From the NCBI GenBank assembly GCA_004431415.1, contig QPMI01000243.1, positions 44,649 through 108,648 on the forward strand: a stretch of 64,000 nt of DNA, read 5' to 3'. The number at the start of each line of letters is the position of its first letter. The stretch's first letter is position 1. The position numbers were made by a program, and so were the translations under genes. Below, piece by piece: positions 23,346 to 33,407 of the stretch. The stretch comes from Cyanophora paradoxa. Taxonomy: Eukaryota; Glaucocystophyceae; Cyanophorales; Cyanophoraceae. The notes beneath the pieces are model-generated. The model did no database searches. It was not told where the DNA came from and saw nothing but the letters and a program-made list of their open reading frames with translations.

Positions 23346-23939
23346 GCGGGGAATTAGCCCGTTTAGTATGCACAGCTTCGACGCAGGCCGCTCCGCGGAG
23401 CTAGGCTGCGCTCTTAGGCGCGGGCTACGAACCGGAGTTCAGTTTTCGCCCTTGCTCTCCTGTAGGGGCCCCCATGTACCATTGCATAATTTGGCTTTTT
23501 CAAATGCAGGAAGGTGATTGTTCGCATTCTCACTTGTACGGGACTGTGCACTGACGTCGCATTGGGACCCGGATAGCTGGCTTCATCGCGGTGCGAGCTC
23601 GGTAGGACTAGTCGGGATAGAAGGCCGGGCCGCGGATTGCATGAAAGTGAGACTCTGCCAGGCTGTGCACTTGAGGGCCCTCGGCCCAGATCTAGAATGA
23701 AGCGCGCGCGTGTGATCACGGCCCAGAATGAAGCGCGCGCGTGTTTTTCGATTGCGAGCTGCGTAGGACGTGCGCATGCATGCGGGCCCGGGCGTTGCAA
23801 CGGTTCCTAGATTTCACCATTCTCTGAGGCCACGATTGCGGATGCATGTGAGGTCTGGGGGGCCAGCCATCGAGCACTTCGAACAGGCCGGCCAAAACAA
23901 CAGGATCGGGAAAGGGGACGAGAAAGGGTGGGAGGGAGC
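23346..23939. other. Convergent spacer with short direct repeat
   Basis: This is the 3' flank of FNR and of the WD40 gene. A 20-bp direct repeat (AGAATGAAGCGCGCGCGTGT) occurs at 23694-23713 and 23725-23744. No gene is seen. Confidence 0.5.
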
Positions 23940-25630
23940 CTAAGTGGAGAGAATCTTGTACTTCTCCGCCTGGGGCACATGGTTGACGACGACGCGGCCG
24001 TCGTAGGAGACGGAAGCGAAGAGCCAGGCGTCGGCGGCGCCCCAGGCGATGCTGTAGACGCTCTCGTCGTGGTGCTCGTACTTGCAGACGAGGCCATCGC
24101 TCTGCTTCGGGGGCGTAAGCGCCTCCTCCTGCTGCGGCTCAATGCTCCCACTCGGCGTCGACGAGACGGAGAGCGCCTTCCACAGCGACACGACGCAGTC
24201 CGTGCTGCACGAAAGCAGCAACTGGTCGTGGATCCGGTTGTACCGCACACCCCACGCCCTACGGCCGCGTGTCAGCGCGCGCGAGCCGCCGGGCCGGGGC
24301 ACGAGGATGTTCGTACCAGTGGGAGTGGGCCCGAAGGGAGTTGAGGGGCGCCGCTGGCTTTCGCAGGTCAAAGAACTTGATAAGCCCGTCGTCCCCGGCG
24401 GAGCACAGGATCTGTGCAGATTAAGATCGAGCCGGGAACTTCAAACCCGGCCGGCACACCCACGGCCTGTTGGGGTTGTAGTCAACACTCCGGACACACA
24501 CACTATGTGCCTGCTCGACAGCCGCCGCGGCCCTGAAGGAAAGAATCAGATACCCGCACGAAGGAAAGGAGGGCACGACGAAATAAAAAGCGCACTTCAT
24601 GGAGCGCAGGTCCCACGTCCGCACCGCGGTGTCGCACGCGGTGGCGATCTGGTCGGTGTGGTGTGGGTCCCACGTTCCGCACCACAGCTTCTGCCCCTTC
24701 GGCGGCTGCACGCTCGAGCTCTCCTGCAACAATCCCAGTCAGCTGGAGAAGAGCGAAAAGAGGAAGCCAAACAAGGGTCCAGGGGGATCAGTAAAAATAG
24801 ATTGTTGTAATCAAAGATTATCAGTTCTGGTGCCGCGTATGACATCATGTAAAGGCCAGCAAAGGCCAAGCCCGCGAGCGGAAGGCACAAGAAAAAAAGA
24901 GCAACTTGCCGTTGGAGTGCTCTTGTTGGCGCCCAGGCCCCACATTCGCACGTTGCCCTCATCGATCGTCACGACGTATTCAGTACGGACGGGGTTCCAA
25001 AGCACCCTGCGAAAGATGTGTCAACGATACGCGCGAGGGCTGAGCGGATGGCATGCAGAGTACGAACCCTCGCAGGAACTCTCCCTTGGGGTCCAGCGTG
25101 CAACGGGGTTGCAAGGGCTGATTTACATCACCGTCGTGCCCGCCCTCCGTCAATTTCCACAAGCCAGCCTTTGTCTCGCTGCCTGGGTGGATGATGAGGG
25201 GCAATAAAGGCAATGGGTTCGCGGATGGCGCGAACCCGTGTTGTAGCAAGTGAAGAAAAGCCCCGCGTCCGAGGGGCACGGTGCTATGTCCCAGATTTCG
25301 TGTTGGTGGCTGTACACGCGTTCGCAGCGTACTTCGTTCACGTCCTCGTTGAATTGTAGCAAATGGACCTGCTTCGGAATGAGTTGCAAAAGCGTGCGCA
25401 CCAAGCGCAGCACGAACCTCGTTCTCTTCGCGCAGGTTAAGCGTGCCAACAAGAAATTTGTTGTTGTCCGTGTCTCCGACGACCGCGGAGATGCACCTAC
25501 TCTGGGACAACTGAAGTCAGGGCGGCGCGAGAATGGGAAGCCAAGAAGCGGCCGAAAGGGCGAACAAGCGCACTTGGAACTTCAAATGGTAGAGGCCGGA
25601 GGCCTGCGGGGCCCCGGCTGCGGTCGCCAT
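23940..25630 (-). CDS. EIPR1/TSSC1-like WD40 protein
   Basis: EIPR1 is a WD40 propeller that works with the EARP/GARP tethering complexes in endosomal recycling and dense-core vesicle sorting. Starting at 25630, the product reads MATAAGAPQASGLYHLKFQ and then RCISAVVGDTDNNKFLVGT. Blades include SHQHEIWDIAPCPSDAGLFF, LWCGTWDPHHTDQIATACD with VRTWDLRS, VRSVDYNPNRPWV, LCSAGDDGLIKFFDLR, WGVRYNRIHDQLLLSCSTD and SVYSIAWGAADAWLFASVSY. The end is YDGRVVVNHVPQAEKYKIL. The order and the last two blades match human EIPR1 closely (family knowledge). At least eight exons are split by introns of 60-150 bp, some AT-richer than usual here. Confidence 0.85.
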
Positions 25631-26167
25631 CGGAGCAGCCCGGCCGGCCAACGCCGCGCCGCCTCAGAGAGGTTTGGTTATGCGGAACGCTTGCAATAAT
25701 TCGAATGGAAGCGATCTGAAGCGCCCGGCCTCGCGAGGCCCTGGGCAATGGACCCTCAACTCAGGGTACAGGACGACAACCAAGTGGGGGTAGAGGCTAT
25801 TCTTGCGTGGAGCCGTTCGTGTTTTCAGCAGGTGAGTTCCCGGGCGCGCGGCGCCGCGGGAAGTCTCGGGCGCTGTCGATGTGTCGCCTAAAATGCGGAG
25901 GGGCGGTGCCCTACCTTGAGAGCAACCGCCCGCCACGTCGCGGCGCCCACCCTCCATATTTTTTCACCCAAGACGCTCCCCGCCCCTGCGGGACGTCTCT
26001 CTCCCGCCCTAGAGGCCGCCACGCGCCCCGCTAAGCCGCTACGCAAACTCCTTGCCGTCTGCGGCGCAGCTGTCCGTTCTTCATAGGAACTGCTTTCCCA
26101 TCGGCCGTGTCTAACTTCCGTGTTCCGCTCATCAGCAGAGGATCAGCTCAGCCAGCAACATCAGAAG
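25631..26167. promoter_or_regulatory. Divergent promoter region, EIPR1 / Jupiter-like gene
   Basis: About 540 bp lie between outward-facing starts. It includes a lower-GC stretch (about 26030-26160) just before the plus-strand start, probably the 5' UTR of the Jupiter-like gene. A 75-codon open stretch near 25807 has no recognisable features and is not called. Confidence 0.4.
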
Positions 26168-26510
26168 ATGTCCGTCCAGCCCGGCTTTATGGTCCAGGAG
26201 CAGGTGCCGTCCCTCGTTGAAGATTGCGACTCTGGATTCTGACGTTCTTCTGATGATTTTCCAGAATGGCAAGTCCTCGGTCCGTGTCCACCACCGCCCC
26301 GGTGGCGCCAGCGACATGGGCTCGATCCTCTTCGGCGGCGCCCCCGCCGAACCCGCCAAGCCCAAGGCCGCGCCGGCTCCCGTAGAGCCCGCCAAGCCCG
26401 CTGCACCCGTCGCGCCCGCCGTCCCCGCCGAGAACAAGGAGAACCAGGCGAAGTCGAGCGTCCGTGTCCACGCTGCCCCCGGCGGCAAATCCTCCCTCGT
26501 GCTCGGCTAG
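26168..26510 (+). CDS. Jupiter/HN1 (JPT)-type microtubule-associated protein
   Basis: Two exons: MSVQPGFMVQEQ, an intron of about 60 bp starting GTGCCG, then NGKSSVRVHHRPGGASDMGS with an ILFGG turn. A Pro/Ala/Lys linker follows, and the C-terminus is SSVRVHAAPGGKSSLVLG-stop. The repeated SSVRVH..PGG motif and the exact PGGKSSLVLG ending are hallmarks of Jupiter/HN1 family proteins, which bind microtubules; plant SPIRAL1 has a related motif. Total length is about 95 residues, shorter than animal HN1. No membrane or targeting signal is seen. Regulation is unknown. Confidence 0.75.
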
Positions 26511-26756
26511 GTAGATAGTTTCAGCATTTCAGTGGTAGTTTACAGTCTAGGTGCGGTTCTACTTTTTTGCTTGTACGTTTTTCCCATGTACCTATGCTAA
26601 CAAAACCTCTTTTTCCATCGACTGCACTGCATCGAGGCCGGCGGGCGCTTCAGTCGCCTCCTAGCTTTTGGCTAGGAGATCCAAAGATGGCTTGCACTCG
26701 TGCAAGAGATTGTACTGCTTGACCTGCGGGAGGGCGCACGCGAGCATTCCTCGAGC

Positions 26757-27431
26757 TTAGGTCGTGCCTGGCAGTTGCGAGGCGGTGCGCACGGTCTGTA
26801 TAGCCCCCGGTCCGCGTAGCGCTCGCAGCTTTTCTATTGTCGCCTCCGCCGACAGATCGGGAAATCTGCACATGATGTACACCGCCAGGACTGTTCCGCT
26901 GCGCCCCAGGCCGCCTCTGCAATGGATCAGCGACTTCCTCTCGCTTGAGCACGCCGCGTGTAGAAGCGGAAGCTGCAGGAAGGCATGTCGGGAAGACCGT
27001 CGGTTGCGAGGGGCATGCGAGCGCGTACGATGGACTTCAACTGCTCCTCAGATGGCGGCGACCCGTCCTCCATCGGGAAGTGGTGTACAGTTAGCCCTGA
27101 CGCTTTGTACTCGTCGAGAAGCGACGGTATCTTGTAGCTGGACCGAGTTTCAGAGGAGCGAAACGCGCGCACGTACGCGCAGCTTTGCTAGAGCAAGAGC
27201 GCACCGGCCTAGCTCAGAGGTCGTGCAGAGGCAGAATACTTCATCAATACCGGCCTCTCGAATCGCCTTCAGGTCGCTGACAATATTCCTCTTCACGCCG
27301 CCGTACTTCCCTCCTGGAAGCGATGAGAGCGCTATCGCTCCGGGAGCGATGGCGGGCGAGGCGAGGAACGTGATGTCGAGCGGGCCGGGCTCCGGCTTCG
27401 GCGGGCTCGTGCAGATGGACTCATCTGCCAT
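26757..27431 (-). CDS. CDKN3-like dual-specificity phosphatase
   Basis: CDKN3 (KAP) dephosphorylates the activation-loop Thr of CDKs. The start at 27431 gives MADESICTSPPKPEPGPLDI. Later come GGKYGGVKRNIVSDLKAIRE, AGIDEVFCLCTTSELGR, YKIPSLLDEYKASGLTVHHF, EDGSPPSEEQLKSI, and the active-site loop SLIHCRGGLGRSG with catalytic Cys and Arg. It ends with LRALRGPGAIQTVRT. The GAIQT motif and the HH-P-D-G-P spacing (general-acid Asp region) match CDKN3 specifically rather than generic DSPs. Three exons carry GTGCG and GTACG donors. Length is about 180 residues, as expected. All catalytic residues are present. Confidence 0.85.
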
Positions 27432-27594
27432 GGTGGAATGACTGAGCTGTCGCGCTGCCCAGCGCTGCTGCGCTGGGCAGTGGGGGGTACAGCAGCCTCG
27501 CCAAACTCGGCGCCCGCGATTTTGCAGCCTGGTAACGTTGGCCCAGCGGACGTCGCCTTGCCGAGAGCTCGTGCAGCAAGCCGCGCTAGCGGCC

Positions 27595-30500
27595 ATGGCG
27601 ACTCCGATAGAGCGGCTGTTCGCCGAGTGGAAGGCGCTCGCTATTGAACTAGCGCTCTGGTGCTCGCTTCTCATCCGCGTCGTGGCGAGGCTGCAGCTAA
27701 CGGCACGCCGCACAGGGAGGACGAGTTCGCAGAAGTTGTCGGGAGGCATCCGACAGCGGAGGATCGGTGAGCCAATCCCGCCGGGCCCACTGCGGATCGG
27801 GCGCAGGGCAGGGCATGCGAGCTCGTCACAGCGACGCGCCGCCCCGCCCCGCAGCCTGCACGTTTGAGGCCGCAGCTCACCCGCCGGCCCGCCCCGCAGA
27901 CTGCGCGACGCGATGCGCTCCTCCCAGTACAGCCGGATGAAGCAGATCGAGGTCATTCTGCCGACAGGGAGGGACTTCGAGAGCGCCAAGGCGGCGGCCG
28001 CCGCCGCCGTCACAACCACGCGCGAGCTCCGGTGCGTCGAGCGCGGCGGCGCGGCCGGCGGGCGGCGCGGCCGACGGGCGGGGGCGCAGGAAGCGGGAGC
28101 GGGAGATGGAGCGTGCGGAGATGCTGCGGATGAGCGACCCGTACGGCCTGCCGGCGATGCCGCCGGTCACGCCCTCGAGGATCCAGGGCATGCCTCGCCG
28201 CGAGTCCATGCCTCTCATGGCGGGGGCGGGGCCCCTGCCGATGCCGGCGGCCCCGGCCCCGCTGGTGGCGGCGGGGGCGGGGGCGGCGGGGGTGCCGACG
28301 GGGGCGGAGGTGGCGGACATGGCGGAGTACCTCGGGATGAGGCTCCCCGAGGACGGCCCCTTCATGTGGATCGCGTGCGCCCGCCTCACCGGCTCGAGGC
28401 CCCGCGCTCGCCCCGTCGCTCCCAACCCGGCCCCCCGCCCGCAGGCAAGAGGCCCTCCTCGCGCCCCTGCCCCGTGCGCCGCCCCCGCCCCGCCCCCGCC
28501 CCGCCGCCCCGCCGCGGCGTTCGAGGCGGTGGCGGGCAGCGAACTGGAGCGAGCACATGGACGAGGCGGGGGGCGTGTACTACTACGACGCGGTGACGGA
28601 CAACAGCACGCGCACGCACCCAATGGACGCGTACTACCGCCAGCTCTACCTCTCCATGAAGCACGCCAGCCTCGCCAACCCCGCCCCCCGCGCACCCGCA
28701 CCCGCCCCGGCACCCGCCCCGCCCCGCCCCCGCCCCGCGCCGCCGGCCTCGGGCAGCCGACGCCGCGCGTGGGGCCGGCGGGGGCGCACGGGCGCACGCG
28801 CTGGGCCCCGAGCCCGAGGAGCACGGGCGGGGGCCCTCCCCACGCCCGCCCCCGCGCCCCAGGCGACCCCCGCCCCGCCGCCCCCCACCTCCAGCCGCCC
28901 GCCCCGGAGCCCCAGGCCCCGTCCGCCCCGCACCCGGAGCGCCCGCCGCCCTCGCCGGTGCCGCCGGGGGAGGCGCAGGCGGCGGCGGCGGCGCGGCAGC
29001 AGACGGAGCTGATCGCGGCGCAGCTGGCGCAGCAGCAGCGCGCGCAGGCGATCCTCGTCGAGCAGCAGCGCGCGCACGAGCGGCACCTCGAGGCGCAGCG
29101 CGCGGCCCAGGAGCGGCTGCAGGCGCAGCAGCGGGAGCAGGAGCGGCTGCTGGAGGCGCAGCGGGCGGCGCAGCTGGAGGCGCAGCGGGCGCAGCTGGAG
29201 GTGCAGGCGCAGCTGCAGGCGCAGATGCGGGCCCAGCAGGCGGTCCTCCAGCAGCAGGCCCAGATCCTCCTCAGGCAGCCGGCCCCCGCCGCGCCGGCCC
29301 CGGCCCCGGCCACCCCCTCGAGGCAGGGCCAGGCGCAGCAGCAGAAGCCGGGGGCGGCGGGGGCGGCGGGGGCGGCGGAGGCGTCGCTGGTGGCGCGGGC
29401 GGCGGGGCGCTACATCGAGGCGGCCCAGCGGGGCCCGCAGTTCGAGGCCGACCACTTCGCCGCCCTCGTCGCCGCCCCGAGGCCGAGGCCGCCGCCGCGG
29501 CCCCGGAGGAGGCGGAGGAGGCGCCGCCGTCGCCGCCGGCGGGGCCCTCGCTCATCGCGGTCGGGGCGAGGCGGGCGATCGACCGGGGCGGGGCGGAGCG
29601 GGAGGCCCGCGGGGCGGGGCGCAGCGCGGAGCAGGCGGCGGCGCGCGCCCTGCTCGGGGCGCCCCCGGCGAGCCCCGGGAGGCGGGCGCGCGGCAGGCCC
29701 CGCCCTCCCGGGGCGCGTCGAGCGGCAGGGGGAGCCCGCGCGGGCGCGCAAGGCGGCCCGGGCGACGGAGGAGGAGGAGGCGATCGCCGCCGTCATGCGC
29801 CGCCAGTTCCTCGCCCCCGACCCCCCGCGGCCGAGGCCGGGGCGCCCGGCGAGGCGGCCCCCGCGGCCCCGACGGCGTCCACGGCGGCCGGTGGCCCCGC
29901 GGAGGGACCCCGCTCGCCCAGGCGCCGGCCCTCGGAGCCGGCCGCGGCGCCAACGCCTGCGGAGCACGCGGTGCAGCGGCACGCGCACGCGGCGGAGAAG
30001 CCGCACGAGCCGCGGCGGGAGTCGGAGGCGCGGCGCGGGTCGGGGCGGGGCGGGGCGCGGGGTCTCGGCGGGGTCGGAGGCGGGGCGGGAGGGGCGGTGG
30101 AGCGCTTCATCGAGGGGGTCATCGGGGAGGTCTTCGAGGCCCTGGGGGGGCCCCGCCCGCCCCGCACGCTCCGGCCCCGGCCCACCCGCACGGCCACGGG
30201 GAGGAGGCGGGGCCGGGCGGGGAGGGGGCGTGGGAGGGGGTGCGGGAGCGGGTGGAGGCGCTCGTGGCCGGCTCGCTCGAGCGGCAGCTCGGCAGCGCCC
30301 CCGCCGACATCCGCGCCGCCGTCCACCGCGAGGCGAGCGCACCCCCCCTCCCCCTCCCCCTCCTGCGCCGACCGCCCCGCGCAGGTCAGCGACTACATCG
30401 CCGGCACGCTGGGCGCGGGGGCGCCAGGCCCGCTCGCCCACCCTCGGCCTGCCCCGCCGCACCCCGCCGGCCCCCAGCGGCGGCGGCGGGGCGGCGGGGC

Positions 30501-32317
30501 GGCCCTCGGAGCCGCGGGCGCAGGCGGCGGGGCCGCGGCGGGAAGCGACGCCGCCGCCGCCGAAGGCGCCGCGGCCGCTTGGGGAGGCGCTGGCGGGCTC
30601 GGCGCGGAGCAGCGCGACCTCGCTGCACCGCGGCCTCGGCCAGGCCGCCGACACCCCGCACGCCCCCGCAGCCGCCTCCGCCTCGGCCTCCGGCTCCGGC
30701 TCGCTGGCCGGCCTGACGCCCGAGGCGGTGCGGGCGCGGGCGGCCGGCCTGGGGATCGCCCTGCCGCGCGACTGGGCGCTGGCGTGGATCGCGCACCTCG
30801 CGCTGCAGACGCCGCTGCCGGCGGAGTGGGAGGAGCACGTGGACTCGCGGGGCGGGCGCTACTACTACAACGCGGTGACGTCGGGGAGCACGCGGCGGCA
30901 CCCGCTCGAGCGCATGTTCGTCGCGCTGGCGCAGCAGGTGCGGGCGGGGCTCGCGGCGCGCGGCCTCGAGGGCCTCGCCCCGCACCACGCCCGCATCTCC
31001 GCCCGCTGGTTCTCCGGCGCCGCCACCCTCCGGCCCCACATCGGTGCGCCCCCGCCCCGCCCGCCCTCGCGCCCGCGCGCGCGCCGGCGGCGGGGGCTGA
31101 GGCGGGGCGCAGTGCGGCTGGTGAACGCGGCGCCGTGGCTGCCCTTCGAGGAGGCCGGGGCGGGGCGCGCTACTGGCTCAACTTCCACACGGGGGAGCGC
31201 TGCGGGGGGACGCCCCCCGACGTGCTCCACCGCGCGGCCACGCGGGTGCAGAGCGTGTACCGCGGCCACCTCGGCCGCCGCGCCGCCCGCGAGGAGCGCC
31301 TCATCGAGGAGGCCGCCACCCGCGAGTACTCCGCCACCCGCATCCAGGCCGCCTGGCGCGGCCACCGCACCCGCCGCGCCCTCGGCGTCCCGCCACGCCA
31401 CGCCCACGCCCCGCACCCCGCGGCCGCTCCTCCGAGCGGCGCCCGCGCCCCGCCGAAGCCGCGGGAGGGAACCCCGGCCCCGCGGGGCGCCCCCGCAAGC
31501 GCCGGGCAGCAGCCGCAGCCGGCAGGCGGCCCGAAGGCCGGGGCGGGGGCAGCCGGGAGGCGTCGCCGGTGCGGGAGCGGCTGGAGCGGCTGCGGGGGCG
31601 CTGGCGGCGGTGCAGGAGCAGTGGGGCGGCTTCGCGGGCCTGCCGACCTTCCGGGCGCAGGCGCTCGCCGAGAAGCTCCAGGCCCTCCACCGCGACGTCT
31701 CCCTCCTCGTCCGCCCCCGCGCCCCCGCCTGCCCTCTCCCCGCCGCTTCCCTCCTCGCTGAGGGACCCCGCAGGACTCGACCCTGTCGCGCCAGAACTCT
31801 CCCCTCCACACGCCCCAGGGCCCGCCCGGCCCGCTCCTCGCGCCCCACCCGCGCGCCCGCTCCCTCTCCCCGGGCCGCCGCCGCGTCTCGCAGCGCTCCG
31901 TGCCGGGGCCCGGGCTCGCGCCCTCGGGCCGGCCCCTCCTCCCTCCCGCAGCTCTCGGCCTCCCTGCCGGGCCCCGCGCACGCGCCCCTCCCGCCCTCGT
32001 GGAGCGCGCCCCCGCCGCCTTCCTCCCGCACCTCTACCCCCGCGCCCCGCCCGCTGTCCCGCCGGGCGCACCCGTGGGCAAGCCCCGCGTCGTCACCGAG
32101 TCGGTGCGCCGCCCCGCCGCCCCGCCGGGGGCGCCCCGCCGACCGGCCCGCCCCGCGCAGCACGTCAAGAAGCACCTCTCCATCAACAACTACGTCCGCA
32201 TCCCCGCGCGGGTGCGCACCCCCCGGGCCTGCACCGCGAAGCCGGCGCGGGGCGAGCCGGCGAGGGGCGCAGGCTCGCGTGGCGGCCGTCCCCTCGGGGG
32301 CCCGCACGGCCCGGTGA
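27595..32317 (+). CDS. CEP164-type WW, coiled-coil and IQ-motif protein
   Basis: The start at 27595 gives MATPIERLFAEWKALAIE; this first exon join is tentative. A first WW-like module reads DMAEYLGMRLPEDGPFMWI then LAPLPPRWRAANWSEHMDE, GGVYYYDAVTDNSTRTHPMD and YYRQLYL. It resembles the CEP164 N-terminal WW with its preceding helix. A Gln/Ala/Arg-rich coiled coil lies at about 28970-29270. A second WW-like module (about 30720-30930) reads LPRDWALAWIAHLALQTPLP, AEWEEHVDSRGGRYYYNAVT and STRRHPLERMF. Two IQ motifs (RVQSVYRGHLGRRAAREE, RIQAAWRGHRTRRAL) suggest calmodulin or centrin binding. A basic tail ends KKHLSINNYVRIPAR plus a short last exon. A basal-body or transition-fibre role is inferred. 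Confidence 0.65.
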
Positions 32318-33407
32318 CACGCGGCCCTACCGATCGCGCAACTGGAGGCCAGCGCTGGACCCAGGCGTCGGGCTCGGCGTTTCATCCTTTTGCCCGGGGC
32401 GCACGTGCTCCAAGCCCATGGCTTGTGCAGCAATGGGTCAGATCTTCTCTGATGTTTCTCCGGCTTTCCGAATTTCCCATAATCGATATCAATGCCTTGA
32501 AACGGCGTGCCTTAAACTGGATATTCCGCTGGCTTGATGCAGCCGCTGAGCGTCTAGATCTCTTAAATTGCGGTAAAAAATTTCTCCGCTGCGAACTTCG
32601 AATTTGGGCATGGCGCGAGTCACTGGCAAGGCCTTAATGGTCAACACGCTCAGCGCGCCACGGGGCGCGGCGGCTAGCGAGTCCGACGGTCGAAGTTACT
32701 GCAGTTAACGTTGCAACGGTTCCGAGTTTCAAGTTCAACAGTTAAATTTGAGCTTCAAGCCCTTGAAGCCTTGAAGGCTTTGAAACCGTTGAACTTGAAA
32801 CTTGATCACGAAACTCGCCCCGCCGCCGCCGGGCCCCGGGGCCGGGCCGCCGGCCGATTCGAAAGCCGCGATCCGATGCCTAGATGATGTGCCATCCACT
32901 TCCCGACTCGCTCGGCTCGAGCGAGTCGGGAAGTGGATGGCACAATGATCATCGGATGGCCCGTGAATACACTCTACATCTGAGGCACACCCACTTTTCA
33001 TTTGACAATTCGAGCCTTACTAGTTACAAAATTGACTCCGAAGATTCACTAGATCCCTCGCGAGGCCTGACCTGTGAGGTCCGACCAGCCACTGGCCCAG
33101 TGGGCCATGTTCGAACACGCCGTGATCATGACGAACAGACTCGTGACTTCGGAAGTCTGAAGCCTTCCAAGTTTAGGGGTCAGGGGGGGTAAGAGTTCTG
33201 AAATCTGAGACCTCTGCCGACAGTCTCTCTACGGGTTCTATTCATGATCAGACAAATTCAGACAAACATGAAGAGCAATACGGAAGGCGATTGCGAGGCG
33301 GGGGTGACGACCTAGACTACACTCCCGGCGCCTCGAGCCCCCTCCGATCCCGATTGCATGGGGCTGTACACCTAGGCCTACCTAAACGCCCTACACCTCG
33401 CGTGGGC
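32318..33407. other. Convergent spacer, lower GC, rich in inverted repeats
   Basis: About 1.1 kb without a convincing gene. It holds a perfect hairpin at 32888-32944 (listed separately), an inverted pair GTTTCAAGTTCAAC / GTTGAACTTGAAAC at about 32726-32802, and a short palindromic stretch (CCACTGGCCCAGTGG) near 33090 that recurs near 52340. Confidence 0.5.
32888..32944. repeat. Perfect 27-bp inverted repeat (hairpin)
   Basis: The left arm begins TGTGCCATCCACTTCCCGAC and continues ACTCGCTCG style to 32914. The loop is GCT (32915-32917) and the right arm (32918-32944) is its exact reverse complement. Flanking ATCCGATG / CATCGGAT segments can extend the pairing imperfectly. It could be a cruciform, a small-RNA precursor or a mobile-element remnant. 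Confidence 0.85.
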
